DNA of 64,000 nucleotides. Origin: Nodosilinea nodulosa PCC 7104 (lineage in GTDB: Bacteria; Cyanobacteriota; Cyanobacteriia; Phormidesmidales; Phormidesmidaceae). The position numbers and the translations under genes are program-made. This document shows positions 34,306-43,468 of the stretch, piece after piece; position 1 is the stretch's first letter; each line of letters opens with the position of its first letter. Where the stretch lies: positions 2,535,866 to 2,599,865 of the forward strand of contig NZ_JH976537.1 in assembly GCF_000309385.1 (NCBI RefSeq), given 5' to 3'. The notes beneath the pieces are model-generated. The model was not told the DNA's origin. It was given only the letters and a program-made list of their open reading frames with translations, and searched no databases.

Positions 34306-36354
34306 CTAGCGGTTAGGCCTAGAGGCCCCAGCGCTGAGGCTAATCACGCCGTACCAGTCGGGGTTGTCGGTGGCGGTGGCGGCGGCATCGGCGGCGTAGT
34401 TATCCATAAAGGTGGGCCACTGCCCCAGGGCGCGGGCCTGGGGAAACCTGGAAGGATTGCGGTCGGCGATTGGGCCGCCGGAGCGATCGGCAAAGGTCTC
34501 GCGCAGCGCCGCCGGAGCGGGCACAAAGAGGGCACCGCCCTTGCCCTGGCCTGGATTGGCCCCCTCGCCTGGAATCGCGCCGTTGCCCTCAAACACCGTG
34601 TTGTGCAAAATCAGCCGCCCCGCCTTGAGGAAGATCGCTCCCCCCAGGCCGCCGCCACCGCCGCCCTGGCCCACGGCCCCAGCGCCACCGCCAAAGCCAC
34701 CGCTCCCCGGCTTGCCGGGGGTGCCGGGCAGGCCGTAGTAGCCGCCGTCGCCGCCCCAGCCCCCAGCCCCGCCGCCGCCGCCAAAGCCGCCGTTGCCGCC
34801 GTTGCCGCCGCCGCCGCCGTTGCCGCCCGTGGCCGTGGGTGCCTCGGCATTGCCGCCGCGCCCGCCGTTGCCCGCGTTGCCCACCCCGCCCAGGCCGCCA
34901 CCGCCGCTGAAGGTGGCCACCCCCATGGTGCCCAGGTCGCCCGCCGGGCCGCTGCCGCCAAACATGCCGATACCGCCGTTGCCGCCATCGCCGCCGTTGC
35001 CGCCGTTGCCCCCTTCGGCCCCGCCGTTGCCGCCGTTGCCGCCGTTGCCCGCATTGCCCAGGCCGCCAAAGCCGCCGCCGCCCGCAAAGGCGATCGTGCC
35101 AATGCCGCCGACGCCAATGCCGTTGATGCCCGCCATCGCGCCCCGGTTGGCGTTGAAGCGATCGTCCACGGTGTCGATGGTGAAGCCTTTGGGGGTGAGG
35201 CCCTTGGGGGAAGTGGGCAGCGAGTCTTCCTGGTGGATGCCGATGCCGTTGACGCCTGCGATCGCGCCCCGATTCAGCGTATATTTCTGCTTTTCTAGCC
35301 GAATTGCGGTGTTTTCAGGCTCCTGGGGAAGAATGCTGTCGCCGCCCACCGCCTGATTATCCACAAAGCGCATGTTGGCCAGGGTGACCTTGCCGCCGTT
35401 GATCAGCAGGCCGCCCCCCATCCCGGCGCTGCCCCCGGCCCCAGCCTCCCCGTCGTCGCCAGCGGCGAGGCCATCGGCCACGGTGAAGTCGCGCAGGGTG
35501 ACATCCCCCGCCTCGACCACCAGCACCCGGTGGGCCTGCTGACCGCTGAGAATGTCGTCGCCGTCGCCGACCAAAAACAGGCCGCCGCGAATGGGGGGCA
35601 GGGTGCTCTCCAGGGCAATGGTGCCCCTGATGGCTGCCAGGGAAATCAGATCGTCTTCGGGGGTTTGGTTGGCCAGTTCAATGGCCTCCCGCAGGGTGCC
35701 GGGGCCTCTATCGGCGGTGGAGGTAACGGCGACTTGCTTGAGAACTCCTGCGATCGGGGCGGATAGCCAGGGCACCGGGGTTTCGATCTGGCCAACGGTG
35801 GTTTCGAGCTGCCAGTCGCCGCCCTGATCGGGGTTGCCGCTGACGGTGGTCGAGGCCGCAATATCGGCGCTGGTTGCCTGCTGAAGCTGCTGCAAAAAGG
35901 CTTGCCCGATCGCTCCCTGACCCACCTCACAGCCGTAGAGCAGGACATCGGCCCCGGCTGGCAGGGACGTTTGCCAGCGGGCCAGATCGTGGCGGTAGGC
36001 GGCCAAATTGGCCATATTCAGCGTGGCATGCCCCAGGGTCAACTGCCCGGGGCTGCCGTGGCTGACCAGGTGCAGGGCGGTGGGATGGTAGTGGGCCAGG
36101 GCTCGGGTGATGGGGGCAAGGCCCTGGCGATCGCCGACAATCACTAAATGCTGATGGGGGGACAGGCGCGATCGCCAGGCGGCCGCGCCTGCCTCAGCCA
36201 CGAGAGCCTGGTCCACGGCCACAATCTCAGACGGCGCAGGTGGCGCGATCGCCCCCATCCAACCCAGCGCGACAGCTAATGCTGCGGCCAGCCACAGCCC
36301 CTGCCAAGGCCGTTTATCTGCGTTGACTGCCCCTGCCCGCCCATGCTTACCCAT
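34306..36354 (-). CDS. DUF4347-domain protein with Gly-rich (GGNGGNGG) region
   Basis: 682 residues. After a hydrophobic N-terminal segment comes a DUF4347 domain (about 45-195; LHLVSHGSPGQL, DVLLYGCEVGQG), then a right-handed beta-helix-like region starting VTSTADRGPGTLREAIELAN. A roughly 180-residue glycine/asparagine-rich stretch resembles PE_PGRS or collagen-like repeats. Two partly duplicated segments (NRGAIAGVNGIGI and NRGAMAGINGIGV) precede it. DUF4347 is common at the N-terminus of large surface or adhesion proteins. Secretion to the cell surface is likely; the function is unknown. Confidence 0.82.
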   Translation of the reverse strand: MGKHGRAGAVNADKRPWQGLWLAAALAVALGWMGAIAPPAPSEIVAVDQALVAEAGAAAWRSRLSPHQHLVIVGDRQGLAPITRALAHYHPTALHLVSHGSPGQLTLGHATLNMANLAAYRHDLARWQTSLPAGADVLLYGCEVGQGAIGQAFLQQLQQATSADIAASTTVSGNPDQGGDWQLETTVGQIETPVPWLSAPIAGVLKQVAVTSTADRGPGTLREAIELANQTPEDDLISLAAIRGTIALESTLPPIRGGLFLVGDGDDILSGQQAHRVLVVEAGDVTLRDFTVADGLAAGDDGEAGAGGSAGMGGGLLINGGKVTLANMRFVDNQAVGGDSILPQEPENTAIRLEKQKYTLNRGAIAGVNGIGIHQEDSLPTSPKGLTPKGFTIDTVDDRFNANRGAMAGINGIGVGGIGTIAFAGGGGFGGLGNAGNGGNGGNGGAEGGNGGNGGDGGNGGIGMFGGSGPAGDLGTMGVATFSGGGGLGGVGNAGNGGRGGNAEAPTATGGNGGGGGNGGNGGFGGGGGAGGWGGDGGYYGLPGTPGKPGSGGFGGGAGAVGQGGGGGGLGGAIFLKAGRLILHNTVFEGNGAIPGEGANPGQGKGGALFVPAPAALRETFADRSGGPIADRNPSRFPQARALGQWPTFMDNYAADAAATATDNPDWYGVISLSAGASRPNR

Positions 36355-36598
36355 AGATTGAGGAAAAAAACATCCCTAACGGTAAAAATACTGATCTGCC
36401 GTCGCTAAGGAAAGGCTAACTTGAGCAATTCTTTAGCGATCGCAGATTTATTCCGGTATTTCTTCAGCTTGAGAACTTTCTCAGCCCGCTTTAAGGACCA
36501 ACTTTGTATGATTAGGAAATGTCGCCGTCGCGGCAGTACCCTGCGTCACCTGAGTTCCATGGGCCCATGTTCCCCCTGCCCCAGAGGTTAAGCCCCCT

Positions 36599-37306
36599 GT
36601 GATTTTATCGTCTCCGCCTACCATTAACCGCAGCAAGTCTCTGTATGAGCAGGTGTACCACGCGCTGCGATCGGCTATTTTAACCGGCGCGCTTTCCCCC
36701 GGCGATCGCCTGGTAGAAACCCAGCTGGCCGAGTGGCTCCAGGTCAGCCGCACCCCCCTGCGCGAGGCCCTGCGCCAGCTCCAGCAGGACGGCCTGGTCA
36801 CCGCCGATGTCAGCGGCGGGCTGCGGGTGACCACCATTACCGCCGCCGATGCCGAAGAACTCTACGACTGCCGGCTGGCCCTGGAGGCGCTGGCGGTAGC
36901 CGGGGCCTGCGCCTACGCCACCGACGCTCAGCTGGAGGCGATCGAGGCCTGTGTGGCCAAGGCCGAAGGGGCCACCGCCAACAGCCACGGCAGCCTCTCC
37001 CACGAAAGCCTGCTCGATGTCGACTACCAGTTCCACCACCTCATTGCCGAAAGCTCGGGCAATCGGCGGCTGGTGTCGCTGCTCGACACGCTGTTTGACG
37101 CCATGGCCCTGCTGCGAATCCAGACCCTCCAGCAAAACCCCAACGTGCTGGATATTCGCCTGGAGCATCGCCAGATCTACGAGGCCATTCTCGATCGCGA
37201 TCGCGACGGGGCGGTGGCGGCCATTACCCAACACCTGCGCGCCAGCAAAACCCGCGTGATCAAAGAAATTGAAGGCCTCGTCCCGGCGGCGGCGGTCAAA
37301 CCCTAA
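36599..37306 (+). CDS. GntR-family transcriptional regulator (FCD/FadR subfamily)
   Basis: 235 residues from a GTG start. A winged helix-turn-helix (about 12-78) contains LYEQVYHALRSAILTGALSPGDRL and QVSRTPLREALRQLQQDGLV. An FCD effector domain (about 85-225) has metal-ligand-like Asp and His residues in DVDYQFHHLI and HRQIYEAI. FadR-type regulators respond to small carboxylic acids. No obvious target gene adjoins it; the next gene is a small conserved protein 86 bases downstream. The ligand is unknown. Confidence 0.92.
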   Translation: MILSSPPTINRSKSLYEQVYHALRSAILTGALSPGDRLVETQLAEWLQVSRTPLREALRQLQQDGLVTADVSGGLRVTTITAADAEELYDCRLALEALAVAGACAYATDAQLEAIEACVAKAEGATANSHGSLSHESLLDVDYQFHHLIAESSGNRRLVSLLDTLFDAMALLRIQTLQQNPNVLDIRLEHRQIYEAILDRDRDGAVAAITQHLRASKTRVIKEIEGLVPAAAVKP

Positions 37307-37392
37307 GGGGGGTCTTTTGCGCCCCCCATCGGCAGCGGGGATCGCACTCTGGTACGATTTTGAGGCCCCTACACTGAGCAGGAACAGCCGCT

Positions 37393-37680
37393 ATGTCTGA
37401 GCCTTTAACCACCGGAGCTGATGCCGTCGATGCCGCGATCGCGCGCGGCATTGACCTCGACGGCACCCCCATTCCCGCCGCCAAGCTCGATCTCTACCAC
37501 ACCGTCATGGGCAAAGAAGCCGGGCGGCAGCGCAGCGGTGTCTCTAACTCGATGCGATCGCGCATCGTCCGCATCGGGGCCAAGCACTTTTCCCAGGATG
37601 ACCTCAACGCCATGCTGCAAGAGGCCGATTTTGCTCCCCTTAAGGACAAAGAGATCGCCTATTTCTACGGCGGTAAGTAA
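37393..37680 (+). CDS. Conserved small hypothetical protein
   Basis: 95 residues, hydrophilic and mostly helical, ending DFAPLKDKEIAYFYGGK. It looks like a conserved cyanobacterial protein of unknown function. The central part (GVSNSMRSRIVRIGAKHFSQDDLNAMLQEADF) may form a small helical bundle. It follows the GntR gene in the same direction, but an operon is uncertain. It has good GC-rich codon use and a clear ATG start. Confidence 0.7.
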   Translation: MSEPLTTGADAVDAAIARGIDLDGTPIPAAKLDLYHTVMGKEAGRQRSGVSNSMRSRIVRIGAKHFSQDDLNAMLQEADFAPLKDKEIAYFYGGK

Positions 37681-37838
37681 TGCGGGTTTCTTTGGGCAGG
37701 GCTATTTGGGAGTGGGGGAGTACGGGAGTGGGGGCGAGGTCAGTAGCTGGGATCGAGGGAATTGGGGCTGGGACATCGGTTCAGAACCCGGTTCCTGGGC
37801 CGGAAGGTGTGGCGCAATGGCCTGTCCAGCAGTTCCTA

Positions 37839-38732
37839 TCAGTCGGTCAACTGCTCTACCTGGTGAAAGTTGCCGTAGTCGATCGATCGCCGCCCGTCGG
37901 GGGTTTGGCCCAAAATATCGGCAAACCGATGATCCCAGAGAATTTCGCTCGCCAGAAACGAGTGGCGGGCGTGGATGGTCTGGGATCTGGTTTCATCCAT
38001 GCCGGTGAGAATAATGATGATCTCACCGTTGACCTCCCCCAGGGAGGCTGATGTTTCGCCGTAGAGCGGGCTTTCGGGGGTAATGGCGTGCATGGCCGTC
38101 CAGCTGAGGGCAAACAGCGGCGTTTGGGCTCGCACCAGGGGCAAGTCGTAGAACCGACGAAAAAACTCGCCCTCGGCAGTGGTTTCGTCGCGCACCAGAG
38201 TCACCCACAGGCGGGCTTCGAGGATGCGGTTGCGGCGCTGGTTGGCGGTGCGAAACATCAGGGTTGGGGTGCCGTTGTGGGGCGCGATCACCGCATAGTT
38301 GCTGAACAAAATCCGAGCGGTGGGCAATGAGAACCGGGCAAAGCAGAGGCCCGTGGCCATGGCCAGCCAAATTAGCCCAACCAGGGCCTCTAGCACCACC
38401 AGCCAGTTGGCGTAGTTGGTCTGGGGGTACATGGCCCCGTAGCCAATGGAGGCCATGGTCTGCACGCTAAAGAACAGCGCATCGACAAAGGAGCCGGGGT
38501 GGGCGTGGGCGATATCCCCGGCATGGGCCAGGTAGGCCAGGGCAAAGGCGGTGTTAATGGCCAGATACGAGAGGGCCAGCATCGCTATAAATGCTGGCCA
38601 CGAAAGCTTGAGCAGGTGGTGATAGAGGTCTCGCCAGGGCGATCGCACCTCCCCCAAAATGACAATGTTGGGGGTCTCACCATCGCGCGCAACGAAGCGT
38701 GGGGGGGAACGCCGTTTGGGCTTCAGCAGCAT
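37839..38732 (-). CDS. KirBac-type inward-rectifier potassium channel
   Basis: About 297 residues from the ATG giving MLLKPKRRS; a GTG at 38765 extends it by 11. It has two membrane helices (about FIAMLALSYLAINTAFALAYL and the second, WLVVLEALVGLIWLAMATGLCF) flanking a pore loop with the filter MASIGYGAMYP. A cytoplasmic immunoglobulin-like domain follows (TPTLMFRTANQRRNRILEARLWVTLV ... ILTGMDETRSQTIHARHSF), diagnostic for KirBac. It conducts K+ under control of its cytoplasmic domain. Filter residues IGYG are intact. A nested-palindrome element lies upstream. Confidence 0.92.
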   Translation of the reverse strand: MLLKPKRRSPPRFVARDGETPNIVILGEVRSPWRDLYHHLLKLSWPAFIAMLALSYLAINTAFALAYLAHAGDIAHAHPGSFVDALFFSVQTMASIGYGAMYPQTNYANWLVVLEALVGLIWLAMATGLCFARFSLPTARILFSNYAVIAPHNGTPTLMFRTANQRRNRILEARLWVTLVRDETTAEGEFFRRFYDLPLVRAQTPLFALSWTAMHAITPESPLYGETSASLGEVNGEIIIILTGMDETRSQTIHARHSFLASEILWDHRFADILGQTPDGRRSIDYGNFHQVEQLTD

Positions 38733-38939
38733 GGCAACTAGCGGTTGGAGAAATGGCTCCGGCACCTATCAGCATACCTCCCACAATGAAGCCCCAGGTT
38801 CTGCCGTCGGGAAGCCAGACGCCTGGGCTACCGAACAGAGAACTCTGAGACCTCTACAGAATTGGCTGGCCCCGTGCAGTACAGCCCAATGCTTGCAGCC
38901 CAAAGGCTTTAGGGCAAACGGTGTATAGCCATAATTATG

Positions 38940-39026
38940 CTGGTTAGTACATCCACAAACCCCATGAACGTTCAAACGTTTAAACGTTCATAACAGATCT
39001 GTCTTAACCAGATTGACTACAGCCAT
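38940..39026 (+). repeat. Nested-palindrome intergenic element, copy B
   Basis: Left arm CTGGTTA (38940-38946), 24-bp core at 38966-38989 (half-site GAACGTTCAAAC, one mismatch), then exactly 14 bases, then TTAACCAG (39004-39011) and an ACTACAGCCAT tail. The outer arms are inverted repeats of each other. It lies in the 339-base gap between the KirBac and SDR genes. The left flank (GGTTA...ATCCA.AAACCCC.AT) also matches copy A. Confidence 0.85.
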
Positions 39027-39071
39027 ACCCCACCAGCGGCAAAACCGCAGTACCCGCATGCCAGCGATCGC

Positions 39072-39815
39072 CTAGCCTTCCGCCGAGCTGGCTTCGACCA
39101 CGTTGGCGGCAAAGCTGGCGTAGGCGGCGCCCACTTGTTTTGCCACCGTGTCGGGAAAGAGGTGAAATTTGCCGTCCTTCAGCGCCGTCACGACCCCCTC
39201 GCCAACTAAAGACGGCGGCTCGGCGATTTCACCCAGCCCGGCGTCGTTGGCCATATCGGTGGCAATGGGGCCGGGGTGCACGCTGACCACAGTAGTCCCC
39301 TGATCGGCCAGCTTGTCGCGCAGGGCCTGGGTAATCGAGTAGGCCGCTGCCTTGGAAGCGCTATAGGTGGCAAAGTCGGCAAAAGTTCTGAGCGAGGCCA
39401 CCGAGTTGAGCTGCACAAAAGCGCCGCCGCCGTTGGCTTTCAGCACCTGGGCAAAGGCCTGGGCCATGCGCAGCAGGCCAAACACGTTCATCTCAATTTC
39501 GAATTGCAGCGCCTCGATCGCGTCCTCGGCCAGGGGGCCAGCGTTGCGCAGCACCCCGGCGTTGTTGACCACCAGTTCCACATCGGTCGCGGTTTGGGCC
39601 GCCTGGGCAATGGTGTCGGGCTGAGCCAGATCGAAGGGAATGGGGACGACGCGATCGCCGTAGGCCTCCACTAGGGCCTGGGCCGAATCGAGATTACGCA
39701 CGGCAGCGTAGAGCTTGGTGGCCCCGTGCTGGAGGAGAGATTCTGCGATCGCTTTACCAATGCCACGGTTGGCCCCGGTTACCAGAGCGACTTTACCGCT
39801 TACGTCAAATGTCAT
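39072..39815 (-). CDS. Short-chain dehydrogenase/reductase
   Basis: 247 residues of a classical SDR: Rossmann motif TGANRGIG (13-20), NNAG (84-87), Ser138, Tyr151 and Lys155 (YSASK). The absence of a basic residue in some key positions leaves NAD versus NADP open. The substrate is unknown. It lies downstream of GST and cysH in the same orientation and might belong to a TetR-1 controlled detoxification transcript, though gaps of 105-190 bases separate the genes. Confidence 0.9.
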   Translation of the reverse strand: MTFDVSGKVALVTGANRGIGKAIAESLLQHGATKLYAAVRNLDSAQALVEAYGDRVVPIPFDLAQPDTIAQAAQTATDVELVVNNAGVLRNAGPLAEDAIEALQFEIEMNVFGLLRMAQAFAQVLKANGGGAFVQLNSVASLRTFADFATYSASKAAAYSITQALRDKLADQGTTVVSVHPGPIATDMANDAGLGEIAEPPSLVGEGVVTALKDGKFHLFPDTVAKQVGAAYASFAANVVEASSAEG

Positions 39816-40007
39816 GGGATTACCTTCAGAGGGAAAAAGAACAGTACCTGACAGAAGAAATCTAAAGCTTGGGCCTGAAAATGCGCTGAAGAAGCTTAAA
39901 ACGAGCTGAGAATGTCAGGGGTTGGCCTGCTGCTGTGCGGAGATCAGGTGGGCAACGCCCACCCTATGGAACTACGGATCGGCTGTTTAGAGCATCACGG
40001 CCCAGGT

Positions 40008-40661
40008 TTAGCCCTGGGCTACGGTGCCAAACTGGCTCTGGAAGTCTGCACCCAGCAGATTCATGCCAACTTGCACGGCGGGGCGGGCCGCGATCGCATC
40101 CACCCAGCGCTGCACGTTAGGGAACTCGTCGAAGGTCAGCCCCATGTAGGGCGTGGTGGCCGCACTCACCCAGGGATAGGTGGCGATGTCGGCAATGGAG
40201 TAGTCGCCCGCCAGGTAGGGGGTTTTAGCCAGCTGGTCCTCCATCACGCCCAGCAGCCGCTGCACTTCTTTTTCGTAGCGATTGATGGCGTAGGGCAGCT
40301 TTTCGGGGGCAAAGTTGCGAAAGTGACCAAGTTGGCCAAACATGGGGCCAACGCTCGCCATCTGGAACATCAGCCACTCAATTGTTTTAATCCGCGCCGC
40401 TGTTTCCGTCGGCAGCAGCTTGCCGCCCTTCTCGGCCAGGTAGATCAAAATTGCCCCGGACTCAAAGACCGCCAGATCGTCATGGTCGCGATCGACAATG
40501 GCCGGAATTTTGTTGTTGGGGCTAATGGCCAAAAACTCGGGGGCAAACTGTTCGTCTTTAGTAATGTTCACCGAGTGAATGGTGTAGGGCATTTGCAATT
40601 CTTCCAGCAGAATGGCGGGCTTGCGCCCGTTGGGGGTCGTAAACGTATACAGATCAATCAT
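40008..40661 (-). CDS. Glutathione S-transferase (YfcG/Ure2-like)
   Basis: 217 residues: thioredoxin-like N-domain (YTFTTPNGRKPAILLEEL, then KIPAIVD and FESGAILIYLAE, the glutathione gamma-Glu site) and an all-helical C-domain. The TPNGRK and FESGAIL motifs place it with YfcG/Ure2p-type nu-class enzymes, which act as disulfide reductases or peroxidases. It lies 105 bases downstream of cysH in the same direction. A link between cysteine supply and glutathione-dependent detoxification is attractive but unproven. Confidence 0.92.
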   Translation of the reverse strand: MIDLYTFTTPNGRKPAILLEELQMPYTIHSVNITKDEQFAPEFLAISPNNKIPAIVDRDHDDLAVFESGAILIYLAEKGGKLLPTETAARIKTIEWLMFQMASVGPMFGQLGHFRNFAPEKLPYAINRYEKEVQRLLGVMEDQLAKTPYLAGDYSIADIATYPWVSAATTPYMGLTFDEFPNVQRWVDAIAARPAVQVGMNLLGADFQSQFGTVAQG

Positions 40662-40688
40662 TGGGATACCTCCAGAATGGTGTTGCTT

Positions 40689-40714
40689 GTAGGGGTAAAC
40701 AGTTGTTTGCCCCT
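40689..40714. repeat. Short dispersed palindrome (GTAGGGGTAAACAG family)
   Basis: GTAGGGGTAAACAGTTGTTT followed by GCCCCT forms a small hairpin between cysH and the GST gene. A nearly identical copy is at 54359-54384. Confidence 0.6.
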
Positions 40715-40766
40715 GTCTAGGTCATGCCGAATTTCAAAAACATCCAGACGCCTCAAGTAGCCGTCA

Positions 40767-41534
40767 TTACGCTAGGTGAATGCCGCACTCCTGCTTCAGC
40801 CCGTGGAAGCGGGTGTCGCGCTCATCCAGGTCGCTGGCCATAAGGGGGCGGCTCGAATGCCAGTCGCCCACGGTGACATAGCCCTGGTCAAAGAAGGGGT
40901 GGTAGGGCAGGTCGTGGGCTTGCAGGTAGTCGTAGATATCCTTCGAAGTCCAGTGCAATATCGGCAGAATTTTGTGGATACCGTACTGATGGCCCACAAT
41001 ATCGAGGGTTTTGCGGTGGTCGGTCTGCTGCGATCGCAGCCCCGCCAGCCAGGCCGTCGCCCCCAGTTCCCGCAGCGCCCGCTGCATCGGCTCGACCTTG
41101 CGAATTTGGTCGTACTGGTTGAGGGCTTCCACGCTTTCTTCAGCCCACAGCTTGCCGTATAAGGCCTCCATATGGGCCGGGCTGAGGAGCGATTGGTAGA
41201 CCTTCAGGTTCAGCCCCAGCCGCCGGGTCAGCGCGTCGGCAAAGCGGTAGGTTTCCTCGGGCAGGTAGCCCGTATCAACCCAGATGACGGGGATATTGGG
41301 CACCGCCTGGGTGGCCAGGTGCAGCATTACCGCCGCCTGAATGCCAAAGCTGGTGCTCATCACCAGGCCCGAGCCAAAGGTGTCGGCGGCCCAGGCCACA
41401 ATGGCGGCGGCGGTTTTGGGCGTGGCCTCAGCGGCGGGCGGCTGCACCCAGCTCAAATTTTGGCCGGAGTTCAAGGCGCGAACCCCGCTGGGCAAGAGGT
41501 CTGCGTCGGGGGATGGGGCAAGGGTAGCAAGCAT
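40767..41534 (-). CDS. cysH: Phosphoadenylyl-sulfate (PAPS) reductase
   Basis: 255 residues. It has the PP-loop-like [38 protein letters not shown] and the catalytic C-terminal ECGIHL with Cys250. It lacks the paired Cys motifs that bind an iron-sulfur cluster in APS reductases, so PAPS is the likely substrate; electrons come from thioredoxin. GGAGG lies seven bases before the ATG. Its promoter carries TetR-type operators, so it seems induced by a ligand rather than by sulfur status alone. Confidence 0.95.
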   Translation of the reverse strand: MLATLAPSPDADLLPSGVRALNSGQNLSWVQPPAAEATPKTAAAIVAWAADTFGSGLVMSTSFGIQAAVMLHLATQAVPNIPVIWVDTGYLPEETYRFADALTRRLGLNLKVYQSLLSPAHMEALYGKLWAEESVEALNQYDQIRKVEPMQRALRELGATAWLAGLRSQQTDHRKTLDIVGHQYGIHKILPILHWTSKDIYDYLQAHDLPYHPFFDQGYVTVGDWHSSRPLMASDLDERDTRFHGLKQECGIHLA

Positions 41535-41588
41535 GCAAGCGCCTCCTCAAAAGGCTGAAATTCTAGGGTGTGCCGGGCACAACCTGTA

Positions 41589-41638
41589 TAGAACGGTCTG
41601 TCTATGTTGATTATGTAGACAGGTCTGTCTATTGTCAA
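41589..41638 (-). promoter_or_regulatory. cysH promoter with two TetR-1 operators
   Basis: On the minus strand TTGACA (41633-41638) and CATAAT (41610-41615) form a sigma-70-like promoter with a 17-base spacer. The spacer is filled by the palindrome TAGACAGGTCTGTCTA (41616-41631). A second, imperfect copy TAGAACGGTCTGTCTA (41589-41604) lies just downstream at about the transcription start. The same 16-bp site occurs in front of the TetR-1 gene. Confidence 0.75.
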
Positions 41639-41656
41639 TCCTCTCTCAGCAACTTC

Positions 41657-42544
41657 TTAGCTGCGCGGCTGGGCAAAAAACTCCAAAACCGCCTGGCAAA
41701 AGGCCTCCGGGGCGTCCTGCTGCACCCAGTGGGAGACTCCCGCCAGGCCGTGGAAGTGGGCGGTGGGAATTTCGCTGGCGAGGCGCTGGCCGTCCTCGGC
41801 CTTTTGCCAGGGGTCGTCCAGGCCCCAGAGCACCAGGGTGGGGGCGGTAATGCTGCCGTGGCGATCGACCAGGGCCATGGTCTGGTTGGCGTTGAGGGCG
41901 GCAGCATTGCGAATCAGGCTGAGCTTGCCCTCTTCATCGGCCCAGGGAGCAATGATCCCGGCCCGAAATTCAGGGGTGAGCTGAGCTGGATTCGACAGAC
42001 CCGCCGCCAGGGTTTCCTCCAGGGCCGCCACCAAATCCGCCACCGGGCGGCCCTTCCAGCGCAGGGGATGGCCAAAGTCGAGCATATCGTCGTCAAAGCG
42101 GTCGTAGCAGACCGAGTTCGTGATTACCAGCCGCCGAACTAGACTTGCGTGCTCGATCGCCAAAATCAGCGCCACCGCGCCGCCCGTATCGTGGCCCACC
42201 ACATCCACCCGGTCTAGCCCCAGCGCGGCCAGCAGGGCCACCACCATACGGGCCTGGTCCTGGAAGGAGCGATCGAAGCGATCGCGTCGGTCGCTCCAGC
42301 CGTGGCCCAAAAAGTCGGGAGCCAGCACCCGGTAGCCCGCCTGCACCAGGGGCGGAATTACCCCATGATAGAGATAGCCCCAGGTGGGAATGCCGTGCAG
42401 CAGCAGCACCGTGCCCCGCTGGGCCGCGCCCGCGTCAATATAGCGAATGGTGACGGGGATGTGGGCCACCTGCGACAGCACAATTTCCCGCTGGGCGGCT
42501 CTAAACGCTTGCCAGGTGGACCAGGGACGGACGGTTGCGGGCAT
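41657..42544 (-). CDS. Alpha/beta hydrolase, haloalkane dehalogenase/epoxide hydrolase-like
   Basis: 295 residues. HGIPTWGYLYHGVIPPL (oxyanion region with the dehalogenase-type Trp) is followed by the nucleophile elbow VVGHDTGGAVAL with Asp119, then a cap domain and GLAGVSHWVQQDAPEAF with the catalytic His. An Asp nucleophile plus HGxPTW points to haloalkane dehalogenase or epoxide hydrolase activity. The gene is divergent from TetR-1 with an operator between them, the usual arrangement for a ligand-induced detoxification enzyme. The true substrate is unknown. Confidence 0.9.
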   Translation of the reverse strand: MPATVRPWSTWQAFRAAQREIVLSQVAHIPVTIRYIDAGAAQRGTVLLLHGIPTWGYLYHGVIPPLVQAGYRVLAPDFLGHGWSDRRDRFDRSFQDQARMVVALLAALGLDRVDVVGHDTGGAVALILAIEHASLVRRLVITNSVCYDRFDDDMLDFGHPLRWKGRPVADLVAALEETLAAGLSNPAQLTPEFRAGIIAPWADEEGKLSLIRNAAALNANQTMALVDRHGSITAPTLVLWGLDDPWQKAEDGQRLASEIPTAHFHGLAGVSHWVQQDAPEAFCQAVLEFFAQPRS

Positions 42545-42594
42545 GGCAAAACTCTGTAACGCTGGGCAGACGGGCCGCCGGAGACTAGGATAGT

Positions 42595-42621
42595 ATATAG
42601 ACAGACCTGTCTATATGGTAA
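42595..42621. promoter_or_regulatory. Divergent hydrolase/TetR-1 promoter with 22-bp palindromic operator
   Basis: A perfect 22-bp palindrome at 42595-42616 contains the core TAGACAGACCTGTCTA. For the hydrolase gene, TTACCA (42616-42621) and TATACT (42592-42597), read on the minus strand, flank it with an 18-base spacer. The repressor would therefore block both the hydrolase and its own gene, which starts at 42628. Confidence 0.7.
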
Positions 42622-42627
42622 GTTTTC

Positions 42628-43215
42628 ATGGCTCGTGCTTCGTCCGCTTCTCGCCCCTGCGCCCGCGATCGCATTCTGGCGGCGGCCTCTGAGCTGTTTT
42701 ATAACGAGGGCGTCCACAGCGTCGGCATCGATCGCATCATTGCCGAGTCGGGGGTGGCCAAAATGTCGCTCTACAACCATTTCAAGTCCAAAGATGCGCT
42801 GATCGCCGCCTGGCTCGACGAGCAGCACCGGGGCTGGCGCCAGTGGTTTCAGGAGGCGATCGCCCGCCACGCCGAAGCCTCCGGCGAGTCGCCCCTGCTG
42901 GCCATTTTCGACGCCCTGCGCGAGTGGATCGAGAAGCCCAACTTTCGCGGCTGCGCCTTCATCAACTCAGCGGTGGAATTGGTCGATGCCGAGCACCCCG
43001 GCTACCAGATCACTTTGGATCATCAGCAGGCGATCGCCGACCACATTCTCACCCTGGTCAAAGCCGCCAACCTGCCCAACCCCGAAGACCTGGCCAAGCA
43101 GCTGCTGATTTTAATGCAGGGAGCCACCGTCGTCGCCATGATGCACGGCTGCCCCAACGCCGCCGGCCAGGCCAAAGCCGCCGCCGCCGTTTTGATTGAG
43201 ACGGCTTCCCAATAA
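42628..43215 (+). CDS. TetR-family repressor (TetR-1)
   Basis: 195 residues. The N-terminal HTH is typical: RDRILAAASELFYNEGVHSVGIDRIIAESGVAKMSLYNHFKSKDALI. The C-terminal ligand domain has NFRGCAFINSAVELVDAEHP, seen in a TetR subgroup. It is divergent from the alpha/beta hydrolase. The palindromic site in the shared promoter recurs twice before cysH, defining a small predicted regulon. The inducer is probably a hydrophobic xenobiotic or a related metabolite. Confidence 0.92.
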   Translation: MARASSASRPCARDRILAAASELFYNEGVHSVGIDRIIAESGVAKMSLYNHFKSKDALIAAWLDEQHRGWRQWFQEAIARHAEASGESPLLAIFDALREWIEKPNFRGCAFINSAVELVDAEHPGYQITLDHQQAIADHILTLVKAANLPNPEDLAKQLLILMQGATVVAMMHGCPNAAGQAKAAAAVLIETASQ

Positions 43216-43400
43216 CCTGGTACTGCTGGACGGAAATCAAGCCACCGCTCCAACTCCCCTGGCTCCCTAGCTCCCCTGCCTCCCTGCGATCGGCCATAGT
43301 CCAGAAACTTATGCCGCAGCCTACTAGCTATTGCCATCGAGACTAAGGCGACCCTGAAGTGCCTTATGTCCTCGTTCTTGATTAGGCAATGCTGCGCTAC

Positions 43401-43449
43401 TTGCCAAGCTCAAATTATTTGGCTAGAATTTGGTTGTTCGGCCAACCAA
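43401..43449 (+). promoter_or_regulatory. TetR-2 promoter and operator
   Basis: TTGCCA (43401-43406) and TAGAAT (43424-43429) with a 17-base spacer are followed at once by TTGGTTG-N6-CAACCAA (43430-43449), a perfect inverted repeat at the likely transcription start. A matching site precedes the epimerase gene at 44093. Confidence 0.68.
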
Positions 43450-43468
43450 TAGCCTCTAAGGAGCCTGG

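Noticed and set aside
34603-35298. Plus-strand frames across the DUF4347 gene
   Set aside because: These Ala/Pro-rich products are mirror translations of the GGNGG repeats and have no domain character.
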